This document shows, one piece after another, positions 10,965 through 23,061 of a stretch of 64,000 nucleotides of DNA. Every line of letters starts with the position of its first letter. The first letter of the stretch is position 1. The position numbers and the translations under genes were made by a program. This stretch comes from Branchipolynoe longqiensis (taxonomy: Eukaryota; Annelida; Polychaeta; Phyllodocida; Polynoidae), in assembly GCA_030323885.1 (NCBI GenBank), contig CM059192.1, positions 61,001,593-61,065,592 of the forward strand, written 5' to 3'. The notes under the pieces were generated by a model. It was given only the letters and a program-made list of their open reading frames with translations. It had not been told where the DNA came from and did no database searches.

Positions 10965-13555
10965 GAAATGTGCATGGAGGTGGGTGGATTTTCTCAGGTG
11001 TGGGGACTGTGCATGGAGGTGGGTGGATTTTCTCAGGTGTGGGGACCGTGCATGGAGGTGGGTGGATTTCCTCAGGTGTGGGGACCGTGCATGGAGGTGG
11101 GTGGATTTTCTCAGCTGTGGGGACCGTGCATGGAGGAGGGTGGATTTTCTCAGGTGTGGGGACCGTGCATGGAGGAGGGTGGATTCTCTCAGGTGTGGGG
11201 GCCGTGCATGGAGGAGGGTGGATTTTCTCAGGTGCGGGGACCATGCATGGAGGTGGGTGGATTTCCTCAGGTGTGGGGACCGTGCATGGATGGGTTTCCT
11301 CAGGTGTGGGGACCCTGCATGGAGGTGGGTGGATTTCCTCAGGTGTGGGGACTGTGCATGGAGGTGGGTGGATTTTCTCAGGTGTGGGGACTGTGCATGG
11401 AGGTGGGTGGATTTTCTCAGGTGTGGGGACCGTGCATGGAGGTGGTGGATTTCCTCAGGTGTGGGGACCGTGCATGGAGGAGGGTGGATTTTCTCAGGTG
11501 TGGGGGCCATGCATGGAGGAGGGTGGATTTTCTCAGGTGTGGAGACAGTGCATGGAGGTGGGTGGATTTCCTCAGGTGTGGAGACCGTGCATGGAGGTGG
11601 GTGGATTTCCTCAGGTGTGGGGACCGTGCATGGAGGTGGGTGGATTTTCTCAGGTGTGGGGACCGTGCATGGAGGAGGGTGGATTTTCTCAGGTGTGGGG
11701 ACCGTGCATGGAGGAGGGTGGATTCTCTCAGGTGTGGGGGCCGTGCATGGAGGAGGGTGGATTTTCTCAGGTGCGGGGACCATGCATGGAGGTGGGTGGA
11801 TTTCCTCAGGTGTGGGGACTGTGCATGGAGGTGGGTGGATTTTCTCAGGTGTGGAGACCGTGCATGGAGGTGGGTGAATTTCTGAGGTGTGGAGACCGTG
11901 CATGGAGGTGGGTGGATTTCCTTAGGTGTGGGGACCATGCATGGAGGAGGGTGGATTTTCTCAGGTCTGGAGACCGTGCATGGAGGTGGGTGGATTTTCT
12001 CAGGTGTGGGGACCGTGCAAGGAGGTGAGTGGATTTCCTCTGGTGTGGGGACCGTGCATGGAGGAGGGTGGATTTTCTCAGGTGTGGGGACCGTGCATGG
12101 AGGAGGGTGGATTTCCTCAGCTGCGGGGACCATGCATGGAGGTGGGTGGATTTCCTCAGGTGTGGGGACCGTGCATGGAGGAGGGTGGATTTCCTCAGGT
12201 GTGGGGACCGTGCATGGAGGTGGGTGGATTTCCCCAGGTGTGGGGACCGTGCATGGAGGTGGGTGGATTTCCTCAGGTGTGGGGACCATGCATGGAGGTG
12301 GGTGGATTTCCTCAGTTGTGGGGACCGTGCATGGAGGTGGGTGGATTTCCTCAGGTGTGGCGACCATGCATGGAGCTGGGTGGATTTCCTCAGGTGCGGA
12401 GACCGGCATGGAGCTGGGTGGATTTCCTCAGGTGTAGGGACTGTGCATGGAGGTGGGTGGATTTTCTCAGGTGTGGGGACTGTGCATGGAGGTGGGTGGA
12501 TTTTCTCAGGTGTGGAGACCGTGCATGGAGGTGGGTGAATTTCGGAGGTGTGGAGACCGTGCATGGAGGTGGGTGGATTTCCTTAAGTGTGGGGACCATG
12601 CATGGAGGAGGGTGGATTTTCTCAGGTGTGGGGACCGTGCATGGAGGTGAGTGGATTTCCTCTGGTGTGGGGACCGTGCATGGAGGAGGGTGGATTTTCT
12701 CAGGTGTGGGGACCGTGCATGGAGGAGGGTGGATTTCCTCAGCTGCGGGGACCATGCATGGAGGTGGGTGGATTTCCTCAGGTGTGGGGACCGTGCATGG
12801 AGGAGGGTGGATTTCCTCAGGTGTGGGGACCGTGCATGGAGGTGGGTGGATTTCCTCAGGTGTGGGGACCATGCATGGAGGTGGGTGGATTTCCTCAGTT
12901 GTGGGGACCGTGCATGGAGGTGGGTGGATTTCCTCAGGTGTGGCGACCCATGCATGTAGCTGGGTGGATTTCCTCAGGTGCGGAGACCGGCATGGAGGTG
13001 GGTGGATTTCCTCAGGTGTGGGGACCGTGCATGGAGGTGGGTGGATTTCCTCAGGTGTGGAGACCGTGCATGGAGGTGGGTGGATTTCCTCAGGTGTGGG
13101 GACCGTGCATGGAGGTGGGTGGATTTCCTCAGGTGCGGGGACCGTGCATGGAGGTGGTGGGTTTCCTCAGGTGTGGGGACCGTGCATGGAGGTGGGTGGA
13201 TTTCCTCAGGTGCGGGGACCATGCATGGAGGTGGGTGGATTTCCTCAGGTGCGGGGACCGTGCATGGAGGAGGGTGGATTTCCTCAGGTGTGGGGACCGT
13301 GCATGGAGGAGGGTGGATTTCCTCAGGTGCGGGGACCGTGGATGGAGGTGGGTGGATTTCCTCAGGTGCGGGGACCGTGCATGGAGGAGGGTGGATTTCC
13401 TCAGGTGTGGGGACGTGCATGGAGGAGGGTGGATTTCCTCAGGTGTGGGGACCGTGCATGGGTGGGTTTCCTCAGGTGTGTGTGGAGGTGGGTGGTGGGT
13501 TTCCTCAGGTGTGTGGGGTTGGGGTGGGAGACTTTCTCAGGTGTGTGGAGGCGGG
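10965..13555. repeat. 39-bp satellite, about 65 copies, with higher-order structure
   Basis: The unit is 39 bp, running GTGCATGGAGGTGGGTGGAT then TTTCTCAGGTGTGGGGACC, with common variants (GGAGGAGGG, TTCCTCAGG, GTGCGGGG). The length is a multiple of three and the unit lacks stops in most frames, so very long frames appear on both strands with 13-residue repeats. They show no start, domain or splice context and I do not call them genes. Higher-order copies are visible: the 'gtgaatttc[t/g]gaggtgtgg' variant recurs at about 11873 and 12533, and a run with 'gattctctcagg' recurs at about 11181 and 11721. The array decays into irregular GGTGGG units after about 13440. Confidence 0.92.
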
Positions 13556-16500
13556 GGTGTACTTGTTATCTGCGGCGGGCGGTGCTGGGATCAAAGTCTC
13601 CTTTCACCTGCCGCAGGTGTTGATCAAAGGGTGGCGGGAAGGTGGAGGCACATGCTGTCTGACATCTCGCCCCACCCAGCTGCACCGTGTGAGGCGGGCG
13701 GCGGGGGCTCGAATCGGCTAATTTGGTGTCTTGATCATCACCCGTTGGACACTGTGTTTCTCCCAAAGATGCCGACTGTTAAAATGGGCTGTTTAATTGG
13801 ACAGCTGTTTTGCTACTGCCTTCGTCCATTTCCTCCTGGGTCTTTTACTGCGATGTGTCCTATACCATGTGTGGCTTTGAGCGTGGCTGTCCACCGTGTT
13901 TGTGGGTTAGAATGTCTAGGTGGCATTACCGGTTTTACGGTACTGCTGCCCAGAGGACACTTCTCACCGCTATTAATTTTCCGGCAATGCCGGCGAAATC
14001 GCCTTTGACCCCGTCCCTCCCTGGCCCGGCTCGCCTTACCTGAAAGCCGCCTAATTGGATCCCTCTCTGCATCTTGAGATCCAATCTTTGCCTGCCGATG
14101 CCGCTGGCTTCCCTTTGGATCCTCGGCGTGGCTTACTAATTTGACTTATGCTTGTGGCCTGTGGTCAGGGTGATACTTGGTGATAGCACTGATATCCTCC
14201 CACAGACCGCCTGTACACATGCACACCCTGCAACAGACACAGGCCGGCATCGCCTGCTGGGGGAAGTAATCAGGGGAGTCGGTGCCGTGCATGTCGGCCG
14301 TGTCGTGTGTAGATCTACCTGGACCCACTGTCCGGCCGCCCCCGGAGAGCGGTCCGACCGGGCCGGTGTCGTTGCCGGCCCGCCCGCTTCTTGTACCGCA
14401 CACTCATACTCTTAGGTTGCAGGCAAGTGCAACTTTACTGAGTCTTACTAAAGCACTTGCGATGTGATCACCTTGTCTGGCTGTAATATATTTGCATTAT
14501 TCAGTGGGTCTCAATTGTGCACACCCGATGTGGTATGTCTATCCATGTGTGTATGTATGCGTGTGTATGTGTACATATAAAACATTATGATACGACGAAA
14601 GTCCTACCATTGTTTGTATTGTTTGAAAACTCGTCTGGTTGGGCTGGTCAGGCTGGTCAGGCTGGTCAGGCTGCTGGAAGGTCATTGCTGGGCGTGTGAC
14701 CTTGACAACAGCCGGCTAGGTAGTTCTAACCACACTGACAGTACATGTAGTCGGTTTGATTCAGTGAGCCGGGTGCGAAGAAGCTGGGTAAGACAAGCCG
14801 GCCTCACGCCGCACCACCGGCCATCACCGGGTGCACACCGTTGCCACATGCTGTGGTTTCAGGTTTGTTTCCCCCCCGCATTGTGTGAAAAGAACTGGTT
14901 GGTGTGCTAATGACACGGAGACAATCTGTAAGGTGAGCATGGAGTGTCTGGTGCCAGCAGACAGGCAGCATGGAGTGGTGGCGCCACCTGATGCTAACAG
15001 CTGGCCTTCCTCCATCACCAAAATACAACATGAATTCCCTATGGCTTCAAATGTAAACCGGCTTAATAAATCAAACTTTCCCCTTCGGTAAATTGGAAGT
15101 AGCATTCATCAGGGGCCCGGATGGCACCTGATTAGTGAAAGACGTTCGGGGTTAGTTAGTAAAGTCGCCACCAGAGGCAGTCTATTGAAAGTTGACTGGT
15201 GCCGCATGGTGCCAACAGGAAATCAAACAAAGGCTTTTGGGAGTCGATTGTGGGACGGAGCTTCCCTAAATCGAGCCGCCCGCCCACCTTGACGGCGGCT
15301 TGGCTCCAGTTCTCAGATCCAGATCAGAGCCTCTAACAAAGTCTCCCACACCTGGTCTGTCAACTCCACCCCGGCGCTGTGTTACCAAAGTGTCATCGCA
15401 TTGTGCTCCTACCACGGGCGGAGCAGCTACCAGAACCTGGCCGTAAAGCACTACTCAAACTGCCCAACTCGGGGAATTACGGGCAGCCATAGCCCAGTGC
15501 ACTGTAATGGTGACCATTCTTTTAGAACATTAACTTTTGCTTCTTTGGTTCGGGAGGTTTTTATGTTTGTTAAAATTTCAATGAATATGAGAACATATTT
15601 CGACACCTAACAAGCCAGAAAAAACAACCCTTATTCCTATCCACTAAAACGTCAATTTAATATAATCTGTCACAGCTGAGCATACCAAAATTAATTTTGT
15701 TTTCAGTTCAATCCAATCTTATATCCAAGTATCTCTTTAAAATATGTTACACTGAGTGAGTATGACGATGAACCGAATATTTATCTCAAAATAATAGCAT
15801 GCATTCAAAACCATCGGGCTATGCACATTTTAATAACACTGTTCTAAACGTGTATTGTAGTATACAGGTTAATTTTGTGGTTATTTTTTATCTGGGAGGC
15901 AGTGGTTTTGATAACTCTTTTAGTGCAATGCGTGCGTTGCAGTGCCTCATTCCTGTATAACTACGCCCACTAAGCAACATGTTGAGCCATGTCCCATTTA
16001 TCAGCAATACGCAGTGTGATGTTCGCTTGGTGCTTCCTGAACTGTACTGTCAGTAAACATGTAAAGCAACATGTCGTTTATCAGCAATGGGCAGCAGTGT
16101 ATTGGATGCTAAAATACCTGCCTCGTTCACTATGCATATATATATTGCCAACCATTCACGCATATAGCGCCCTAAATACAATCCTAGTCGTTTCTATGCT
16201 GGATATAAATATGCTAACTGTACCGGCGTCTTTGTTTAATTGGGTCCACTAGGGACGGTAGGTGGAACAATTTACCACCAGAGCGCACGCGCTCGGACAT
16301 TAAGCAGCGCACTGTCAGAGTGAGTCGTGCCCAAATTGGACGCGCCTTTCTGGTTGCCCTCTCAGCGGAGATAAGAAGCCGACATTCGGCGGCCCACCTT
16401 CTACAATTGTTGGCCCCATTCCCGTCCTTTCAAGTAGGCCCCTATTATCGCTCAGTCATCTGGCGCATCCCTTCGGGTGTGACGCGTGTTGGGGACGAGG

Positions 16501-16800
16501 CAGAGCTCAGTTTCCTACTGGTCCTATTTGTCCTTCTGGTTGTGGAGAACGGAGAAGGACTCAAGGTACAGTCTATTGATCGGGCGATTACCATTTGATA
16601 ACGACAGGCGAGTTGTACCATAATTGAATTAACCTACTCACTTAGCTAATATTGACTTTGAGAAAGTGGTTCACTATTAACTGGTTTGGGAGACCAGTTC
16701 ACCACCCTTTACAATCGCGAAGCAGCAACCATTCAACTCAAAGTGACATTCACTGGTTGTCCACTCGCGGGTGGGGACGAGTGCGGGGATCCTCGACTGA
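13556..16800. other. Long gene-free stretch
   Basis: It is mixed GC- and AT-rich sequence. A short run of GGTCAGGCT 9-mers lies at 14640-14675. 15680-15840 ends in a degraded copy of the right end of the CATCGG..CTATGCA MITE (near 15810-15835). I see no supportable gene. The CpG-rich patch at 16260-16570 could be regulatory or first-exon sequence, but nothing decides it. Confidence 0.45.
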
Positions 16801-16878
16801 CCCACCACCGCCACCACACCACCACCACCACCACCACCACCACCACCACCACCACCACCACCACCACCCCACCACCTA
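16801..16878. repeat. (CAC)n microsatellite
   Basis: An uninterrupted run of CCA/CAC triplets of about 65 bp. It generates poly-His, poly-Thr or poly-Pro frames on + and poly-Gly or poly-Val frames on -. These are not genes. Confidence 0.95.
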
Positions 16879-17224
16879 GTCCAGCACCGCGTCCCAGCTT
16901 TACCTCTTCTTTCTTGCACCCGCTTCCACTTTCCTGGTTCCCCTTACCCACACGCTGACCTCTCCCCTAATCCCTCAATCATATTGTTTCAGCATGCTGT
17001 TCACCCTCCATCCACTGAAATGTATATTCAGGTCAGCCCTTCCATCTGGCCCACAGTGGAACCTGGACAGTTGGTCTAGTTTCTGTTAGTGATTATATCC
17101 CAGCAGCTCCATCTGTCCTTAGTTTTAATGTGTATCTTATTTTATTTACTTGCCTTCTGTCCCTCAATAAAAGGGAACCACTTGACTTTCTGCCTGTGCA
17201 CTATTTGCAGCTCTCACTTGACCA

Positions 17225-17510
17225 CCAGACGCAGTGGCCGGTAGAGCACCAGCTTCCCTCAGACCAATGACTTACCAAATTTATACTTGTCAGTACCTCG
17301 CCTGTTGCGCGGCATTACGAGTAATAGCAAGGACTAGTTAATTCAGTACCAGGATTATGTGAATAAGTGGGAGATTGGGTGATGGTGCTGGCCACATGGT
17401 ATCCCAATGGGGCAGCACTATAAAATAGCCATGAGTGCACACTGTCACAAGTCGGTATCCATCCTGATATGACCTTAGACGTTGTCACGATGCAAAACTT
17501 AAATAAACAA
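17225..17510 (+). mobile_element. tRNA-derived SINE copy
   Basis: The family order is present: a degraded head, 'agaccaatgacttaccaaatttatacttgtcag', 'gcggcattacgag', 'gtaccaggattatgtgaataagtggga', 'ggggcagcactataaaa', then 'gtatccatcctgatatgaccttagacgttg' and an A-rich tail (taaataaac). It is about 285 bp and moderately diverged. Confidence 0.7.
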
Positions 17511-17854
17511 ACACTTAACCCTGATACTCTCTTAAGTATTTAAGGAGTTAGTCGGTTTGACCGGAATGTGGAATTGCTGGTGAGTGATATGAAAAATGTG
17601 TTACTTGTTGTGAATACCATCTACTGAGATGTTTTTATGGTTGGTGTTCTGTGATATGGGAGGGAACTGTTTTGCTAGGTTGGACGGAACTGATCTTCTT
17701 GTTTGCTGTTTGGTGGGTGTACCTTCTGTGTGGTGATTACTGAGTTGTCTTGTTTGGTGGGTTTACCTTCTGTGCGCTGGTTACTGGGTTGTGTCTGTGC
17801 TGTGATGTTTGATAACTGAAGATAGCGCTTAATGTGTGTATGGAGTGACGCTGC

Positions 17855-18209
17855 TTAAAGCTACATAGTCCGATGAAGCATCAAATTTTCAAAACCAAAA
17901 TAATTATTTAGATTTGATTCTACATATCTGACTTAGATACTAATGCACTTATTAAGCATTTGTTTCTGCGTAGAAGGCAATACTGAGTAAATTTAACAGA
18001 ACCTGTTAATGCAGAAGTGTATGGTGTCAGAGTTTTGGCAAGCTTGCCAAAACTAATTGTCCATGTTTGCACTCAAAATATCTCAAAAGTTTACCATTTA
18101 AAATAAAAGTAACTTTGAACTAATGTAAAGTAGATTCTAGTGATCGATCTAATATATTTATCGCAGAAAAAATACAGAAATCCCAAACCATCGGACTATG
18201 CAACTTTAA
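17855..18209 (+). mobile_element. MITE with TTAA ends, full-length copy
   Basis: It starts TTAA-AGCTACATAGTCCGATG and ends CATCGGACTATGCAACT-TTAA, so the inverted termini are about 20 bp and TTAA sits at each edge. The interior is AT-rich and noncoding. It is the best reference copy of a family also seen at 1257, 30136 (inverted), 37295 (fragment) and 61132. TTAA edges would fit a piggyBac-type duplication, but the terminal bases are not the usual CCC, so the class is open. Confidence 0.65.
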
Positions 18210-18214
18210 GAGAG

Positions 18215-18475
18215 TGTGAGTTTGCTGGGATTGTGAGTTGCTGGGATTGTGCGTAGCTCGGTTTGTGAGTTGCTCGGTTTGTGCATTGCTTGGTTTGTGA
18301 GTTGCTCGGTTTGTGAGTTGCTCGGTTTGTGAGTTGCTCGGTTTGTGCGTTGCTCGGTTTGTGCGTTGCTGGGTTTATGAGTAGTTCGGTTTGTGTGTTG
18401 CTCAGTTTGTGCGTTACTCGGTTTGTGAGTAGTTCAGTTCGTGTGTTGTTCGGATTGTGAGTTGCTCGAGTACCT
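18215..18475. repeat. 16-bp minisatellite (GTTTGTGAGTTGCTCG)
   Basis: About 15 tandem copies of GTTTGTGAGTTGCTCG with variants (TGCG, AGTTCG, GCTGGG). It has no coding sense. Confidence 0.9.
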
Positions 18476-20246
18476 TAGTGACGACACGGCGCTTGCCTCG
18501 TCTGTCTGTAATTAGCATGTCGTCGCGCATCACGTCGTCCCAGGACCGACCACGCAGAAGGCAGTGAGGCCGGCGCACTAACACGCCGCCGACACTCGGC
18601 CCTGCCGCTACCCGTCCCCCGGTGGTGGGTATGAACCGTCACCCTGCCCACTCGTGTCTCTACCAGCCTGTGGTGGTGTGTCGTGAGCAGTGGTAGTGGC
18701 ACCCAACATTTAGCACCACACGCGGGTGGAGTGTTAGCGAGGCGGGGCCTACTGTGCCTCGTCTGTGATCGGCGCTACAATGGACGCTAGAACAGAGGAC
18801 ACGCCGGATCCGGAAGTGGGAAGGGGCGCAGCAAATGGGTGCGCTCCAACACGGCGGGTGTGTCAGAAGGTGGTTAGGGTGCGGGCGTGTGTAAGGACGG
18901 GGTATATTTGTGTTCACGAAATGGTGGCTAGGGTTTATTTACTGGTGGGTAAGGCTGGTGGTAGGAAGAGGAACATGTTGAGGAATGTGTGGTAGGTTTT
19001 TACTTACATCACACTCCTGTGAAAATAAATAAGACATTTGTGTTTTTGGTGGGGTTGGCGGGGGACCAGTCAAGTAATTGAGCGCAGACAGGTCTTGATT
19101 GCTAGTGTCCGATATAGAATCCTGTTCAGCCATTTGCAGAAAGTAGGTCAGCAGACACTTGTTCTGTCATCTGTTGGGTTTGCGTTCCTGCTCCAAGATG
19201 TGACCTACTTATCGAGTTAGACAACACTAAGCAAACTAGGCCAAGCTACTTTTTAATTTCGCTTTTCAACCACATCGATTGCGAACAGAAAGAGTAATCA
19301 ATGAGAAGACAAACTCATTTGATGAATTTCTTCAGTGATATTCGAGTGTTCTGGTGCCGAAAAATAGCTGTCATTGGCTGTGCCTCTGCACTATTTTACA
19401 CTGCTTGACTTCAGTCAGCAAGCTTGGGTGGGGGGAGGGGGTATTTTCTTCTGACAAACCCAAGTAGTACCAAGGCCTGTTCCTTACGTTACACGGCGCC
19501 GTTTGAACTGGTGCGTTTCAGACGGAGTCCCATCACTGGCTGCGCAGTCAGATCAACCACTTCCAGTTTCACCTTTTCTGCAGCAAGTATTCTGAACATT
19601 TCAAATTATTTAGTGCATGCATTAAGAAATTACAGATTTCCTGAATTGGAGATGCTAGATGTGGATTACAATGTAGTGTTCTTATTCAATAATTTCCCCT
19701 ACTTGGTCTCTGGAAAGGTTCCTTGAGATCGTGAATAATCCTCCTTCTGCTAATAAAGTAATATTGCCGAATATTTCCACACAAGCAATGTCTACTCTTG
19801 GAAAGATGTATTTTGTACTCCTCAACCTGTACACTGTGTTAAGTGCGCGTGCACGATTTGATGTGCCCCGGACGGTGAGTTCCGACTACACGAGACCCCT
19901 GCTGGGCGGGCGCCTTGGTGCACGCTGCTCCAGGCCGTCACTCGGCGTGAAGGCGTAACGTCGTGTCCACCGCTATACGTGATGGTTTCATTCCGCCAAC
20001 ATGTCAGCCTAGTAGTATTGTTGTGTGTCGTCATCGGTCATCGGTCATCTAAATTGTCATGAGGTGAATAGTAAACATGGAATGTTGACTCGCTTTGGCT
20101 TCTCTATAAACCATTTTAGAATGACATGTGCATTTTTATATTAGCACAAAAGTGATGGATACATCTCTTTTTCTTTTTTTTTAAAGGAAAACCGAAAGGA
20201 AAGAATCACTTCTATTTTTTGTGAACATGGTGTTTGTTGCCGACAC
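18476..20246. other. Gene-free stretch
   Basis: 18480-18900 is CpG-rich, after which composition is mixed. There is an isolated donor-like GTGAGT at 19875 but no partner acceptor I trust. I see no supportable gene. Confidence 0.45.
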
Positions 20247-20248
20247 AG

Positions 20249-20276
20249 CAACACACACACACACACACACACACAT
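20249..20276. repeat. (CA)n microsatellite
   Basis: About 13 CA dinucleotides in a row. Confidence 0.95.
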
Positions 20277-21686
20277 TTGATAGCCTTTGCTAGGGCCATC
20301 CAAACCTCCGCTGGAATAGGCCGCTGTACTGAAATATATCAGAAGCTGCTCTGCCCATCATGTTGGTACGGCCGTGTTTGGGTGACGTTGAGCGGAGACA
20401 AGCCTCGTGTGGGGTCAGGTTATCTTAATGAATCAGCCACTGTATGCACTGCCTACACGGAGGTGGGGGGGGGGGGGGGTCCGGTGCAGGTAGAGCGAGC
20501 CTACGGATCCAGCGGGCGGGCACTAGGTGCTGGTGATTATGGAGGCGCGTGGCCAGATGACAGCGCCCACACCTACTCCCATCCAGCCTGGTGCCCGGAC
20601 ACTAACAGGCCACACACAGCCTTCATCAACGTGGAGGAGGCGGGCCCGGGGAAGTGGGCACGCCTTGTGCACCCACCGACCGCCTCTATACGCCTCAGGG
20701 TGGGTGTGTTAGTAAAGCCCGCCGCTGCTGCTGCTCTTTGTTTAAACTGCGACCGCCCACCACCAAAAAGCATCCGCTGCCTGCAGTAAGCGCCTTAAGA
20801 TTACACCGGAGGAGGCGACTTAGGGGCGGGGCGCGGGGGGAGGGGGGAGGCGCCCTGGGAAACAGCCGTCGTCTGCCCGAGTCCCCAGCAGCAGCCTAAC
20901 CCTGATGGGCTGCTCCTTGTCGGGCATTCTGGTTAGATGAGGCATCCGTAGCTCTTTGTACGACGTCTGTAGCCAATAGGGTACCTAAAAAAGTACTCCG
21001 ACAGGAAGCTTGACGCAGTCTGGGTCGGCAATGTGGGATTTGTATATTCATAACTGTTGTAGAGTGAGAGCGGGTAGGCAGGGTGGCACAACACGGAGCG
21101 AAGAGTGTCAGAAAGATGCACATATCTAATAACCGTCACACACATGCTGATATCGTAAGGATCGTGAGGCTTGTATTAAGTTGTAAGCTTGTAGGGATAG
21201 TGAGGTGTTTCGCTTGGCTTGATTGAACACCGTGGCATGTCACTGACCGCCAGTGAGTGTACGGTCGGATCGGGAGTGCAACTCCTCACGTTTTTCTAGG
21301 AAACATTTTTCCTATCATGCACTAATTACATTTATTGCCTTATAATACTTTAATAGATTATTTTGAAATCCAATTATAATGAAGTTCAACTTTTTAAGGT
21401 TACTTTTACTTGTAAATAAGTACTATTTTAAAGAAATATTTTCTAGACACCCCACCACACATTCTCCACTCCAAAATGCCAGGCTCACCGTCCATCCTAC
21501 TGGTGATGTATGGCTGGAAGAGTTACACTGGTGAACAGTAAGCTATGGGGATAGTAACCGAATAAAAATAACCCCCGCCCCCGAACCCCCAGGAGTAGGG
21601 ATGGGGAGCTGTATCAGTTGTGACTGAGAGACCATGCATACTAGCTTTATCCTGGCCCCTTCACTCTTACAACACTCACACGCAGG
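20277..21686. other. Gene-free stretch, GC-rich first half
   Basis: 20390-20900 is GC-rich with G runs at about 20466-20480 and 20837-20850. The 170-codon + frame there has no start context, domain or splice support, so I do not call it. The remainder is AT-rich without features. Confidence 0.45.
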
Positions 21687-21940
21687 TAGGGTCGTCAGTT
21701 TGGTTGAGTCAAACCAATGACTTATAAATATTGATACTTGTCGCTTCCTAGTCTGGCACTCTGCATTAATAGGCTAGGGCAAGGACTGGTTAGCTCAGTG
21801 TCAGGATAATGTTAGTGAGTGGGATGTTGTGCCAGGGGGGCAGCACTATAAAGTTACCATTAGTGCACACTGTCACAAGTCACTATCCGTTCTGATATTA
21901 CCTTAGATGTTGCTAGGACATAAAACTCCAAAAACCAACC
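21687..21940 (+). mobile_element. tRNA-derived SINE copy
   Basis: It contains 'gttgagtcaaaccaatgactta', 'gatacttgtcgcttcctagtctggcactctgcatt', 'caaggactggttagctcagtgtcaggataatg', 'ggggcagcactataaagttacc' and 'gatgttgctaggacataaaac', followed by a CAACC-type tail. A short deletion removes part of the 'aggtcatggtgc' region. Confidence 0.75.
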
Positions 21941-23061
21941 AACTACAACACTCCCCGAAGCCCGAAGCCCTCCCCCCACACACCTTTCTGGAGTACTTAT
22001 GACCGTGTCCAGCTTTTAAAACATCGCTATCTGCATCGGCTCGGCATGTGTAGCATTCAAATCGTGGTCTTAGGGGGAGTTGTGGCAGAGGCATGTCGTC
22101 TGGCCACCTTTAAGGACACATGGGTAAACTAGATGGCGTCACTCAAGGGTGGTGCCATCTGGGGAGTGCCAGTTGACCTAAAATGTGCATCTGTGCCATC
22201 TATCACACCTTGTCGAACCCCGTGTCCACTATTCTGAGACTTGCTTGGTGTCGTGTGTGATGTTACATAGTTTTATACACTGGAATGGAGGCTCAGACTG
22301 ACTGGATTTTACTACCTGTTGATCTAACCATATATCAATATCATGAATATTATTTAACAACTTTCCCAGTTGCAGGTATAGGGGATCCATGATATTGTTA
22401 AGCTAACGGTAAACTAATAGAAAGGGGGCTCTGTACCACACACAGCCTTAGCTCGTCTAATAAATACTGCCGTTTGACTGGGAAGCCCATGTGAACGACT
22501 TAGATTATGTTTACCCGCTTGTTCGCTTATAACAAATCCTTTGCGGTCCTTTTTCCCAGGGCGTTCTTCAGCTAATTGATTAGGAAACATTTGATGTCGT
22601 CTGTGCTACAATTTGCCACCAATAGGTTTCTGAGACGCCATCAAAGTGGCTGTTGTTTATGGTAAATAAATACGCGAAATTACTCCTGTGAGTAATCACA
22701 TGGACAGATCTACCAATAGTTTGTCGATTATTGCCAGTATAGTATGTGACGGCTTGTAAATGTATATATGTGCACAAGCTGTTCAGCAGATGAAATCATA
22801 GTAAGACATAATATGCTTCAAATTTAATCACCTTTCTTGTTTTTGTTCCTTATCATGTTTTAAAAAAAAAATTCGATTAAAGCTTTTGGTTATTAGCACA
22901 ACAGATCTGAATTACAAATAATTAGCCTTTCTTGTTCATAGTCCCACTGGAACCATTGTGGGAAGTGGGTTATGGTTGAGATCTTCACTTCTACATAGAT
23001 AAGTGACAGGATGTATTAAGTAAATAGAATCAGAATGGATATGTGTAGCCCGAGTGACTTA
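21941..23061. other. Gene-free stretch
   Basis: AT-rich sequence with no supportable gene, RNA or repeat. Confidence 0.5.

Noticed and set aside
10894..14008. Very long open frames (up to 565 codons) on both strands with a 13-residue repeat
   Set aside because: They arise from the 39-bp satellite (3 x 13) and exist in several frames on both strands at once, without starts, splice signals or domains.
16652..16958. Poly-His and poly-Gly frames
   Set aside because: Translation of a (CAC)n microsatellite.
20277..20789. 170-codon + frame in GC-rich DNA
   Set aside because: Contains a poly-Gly run from a G tract, has no domain, no splice context and competing frames on both strands.
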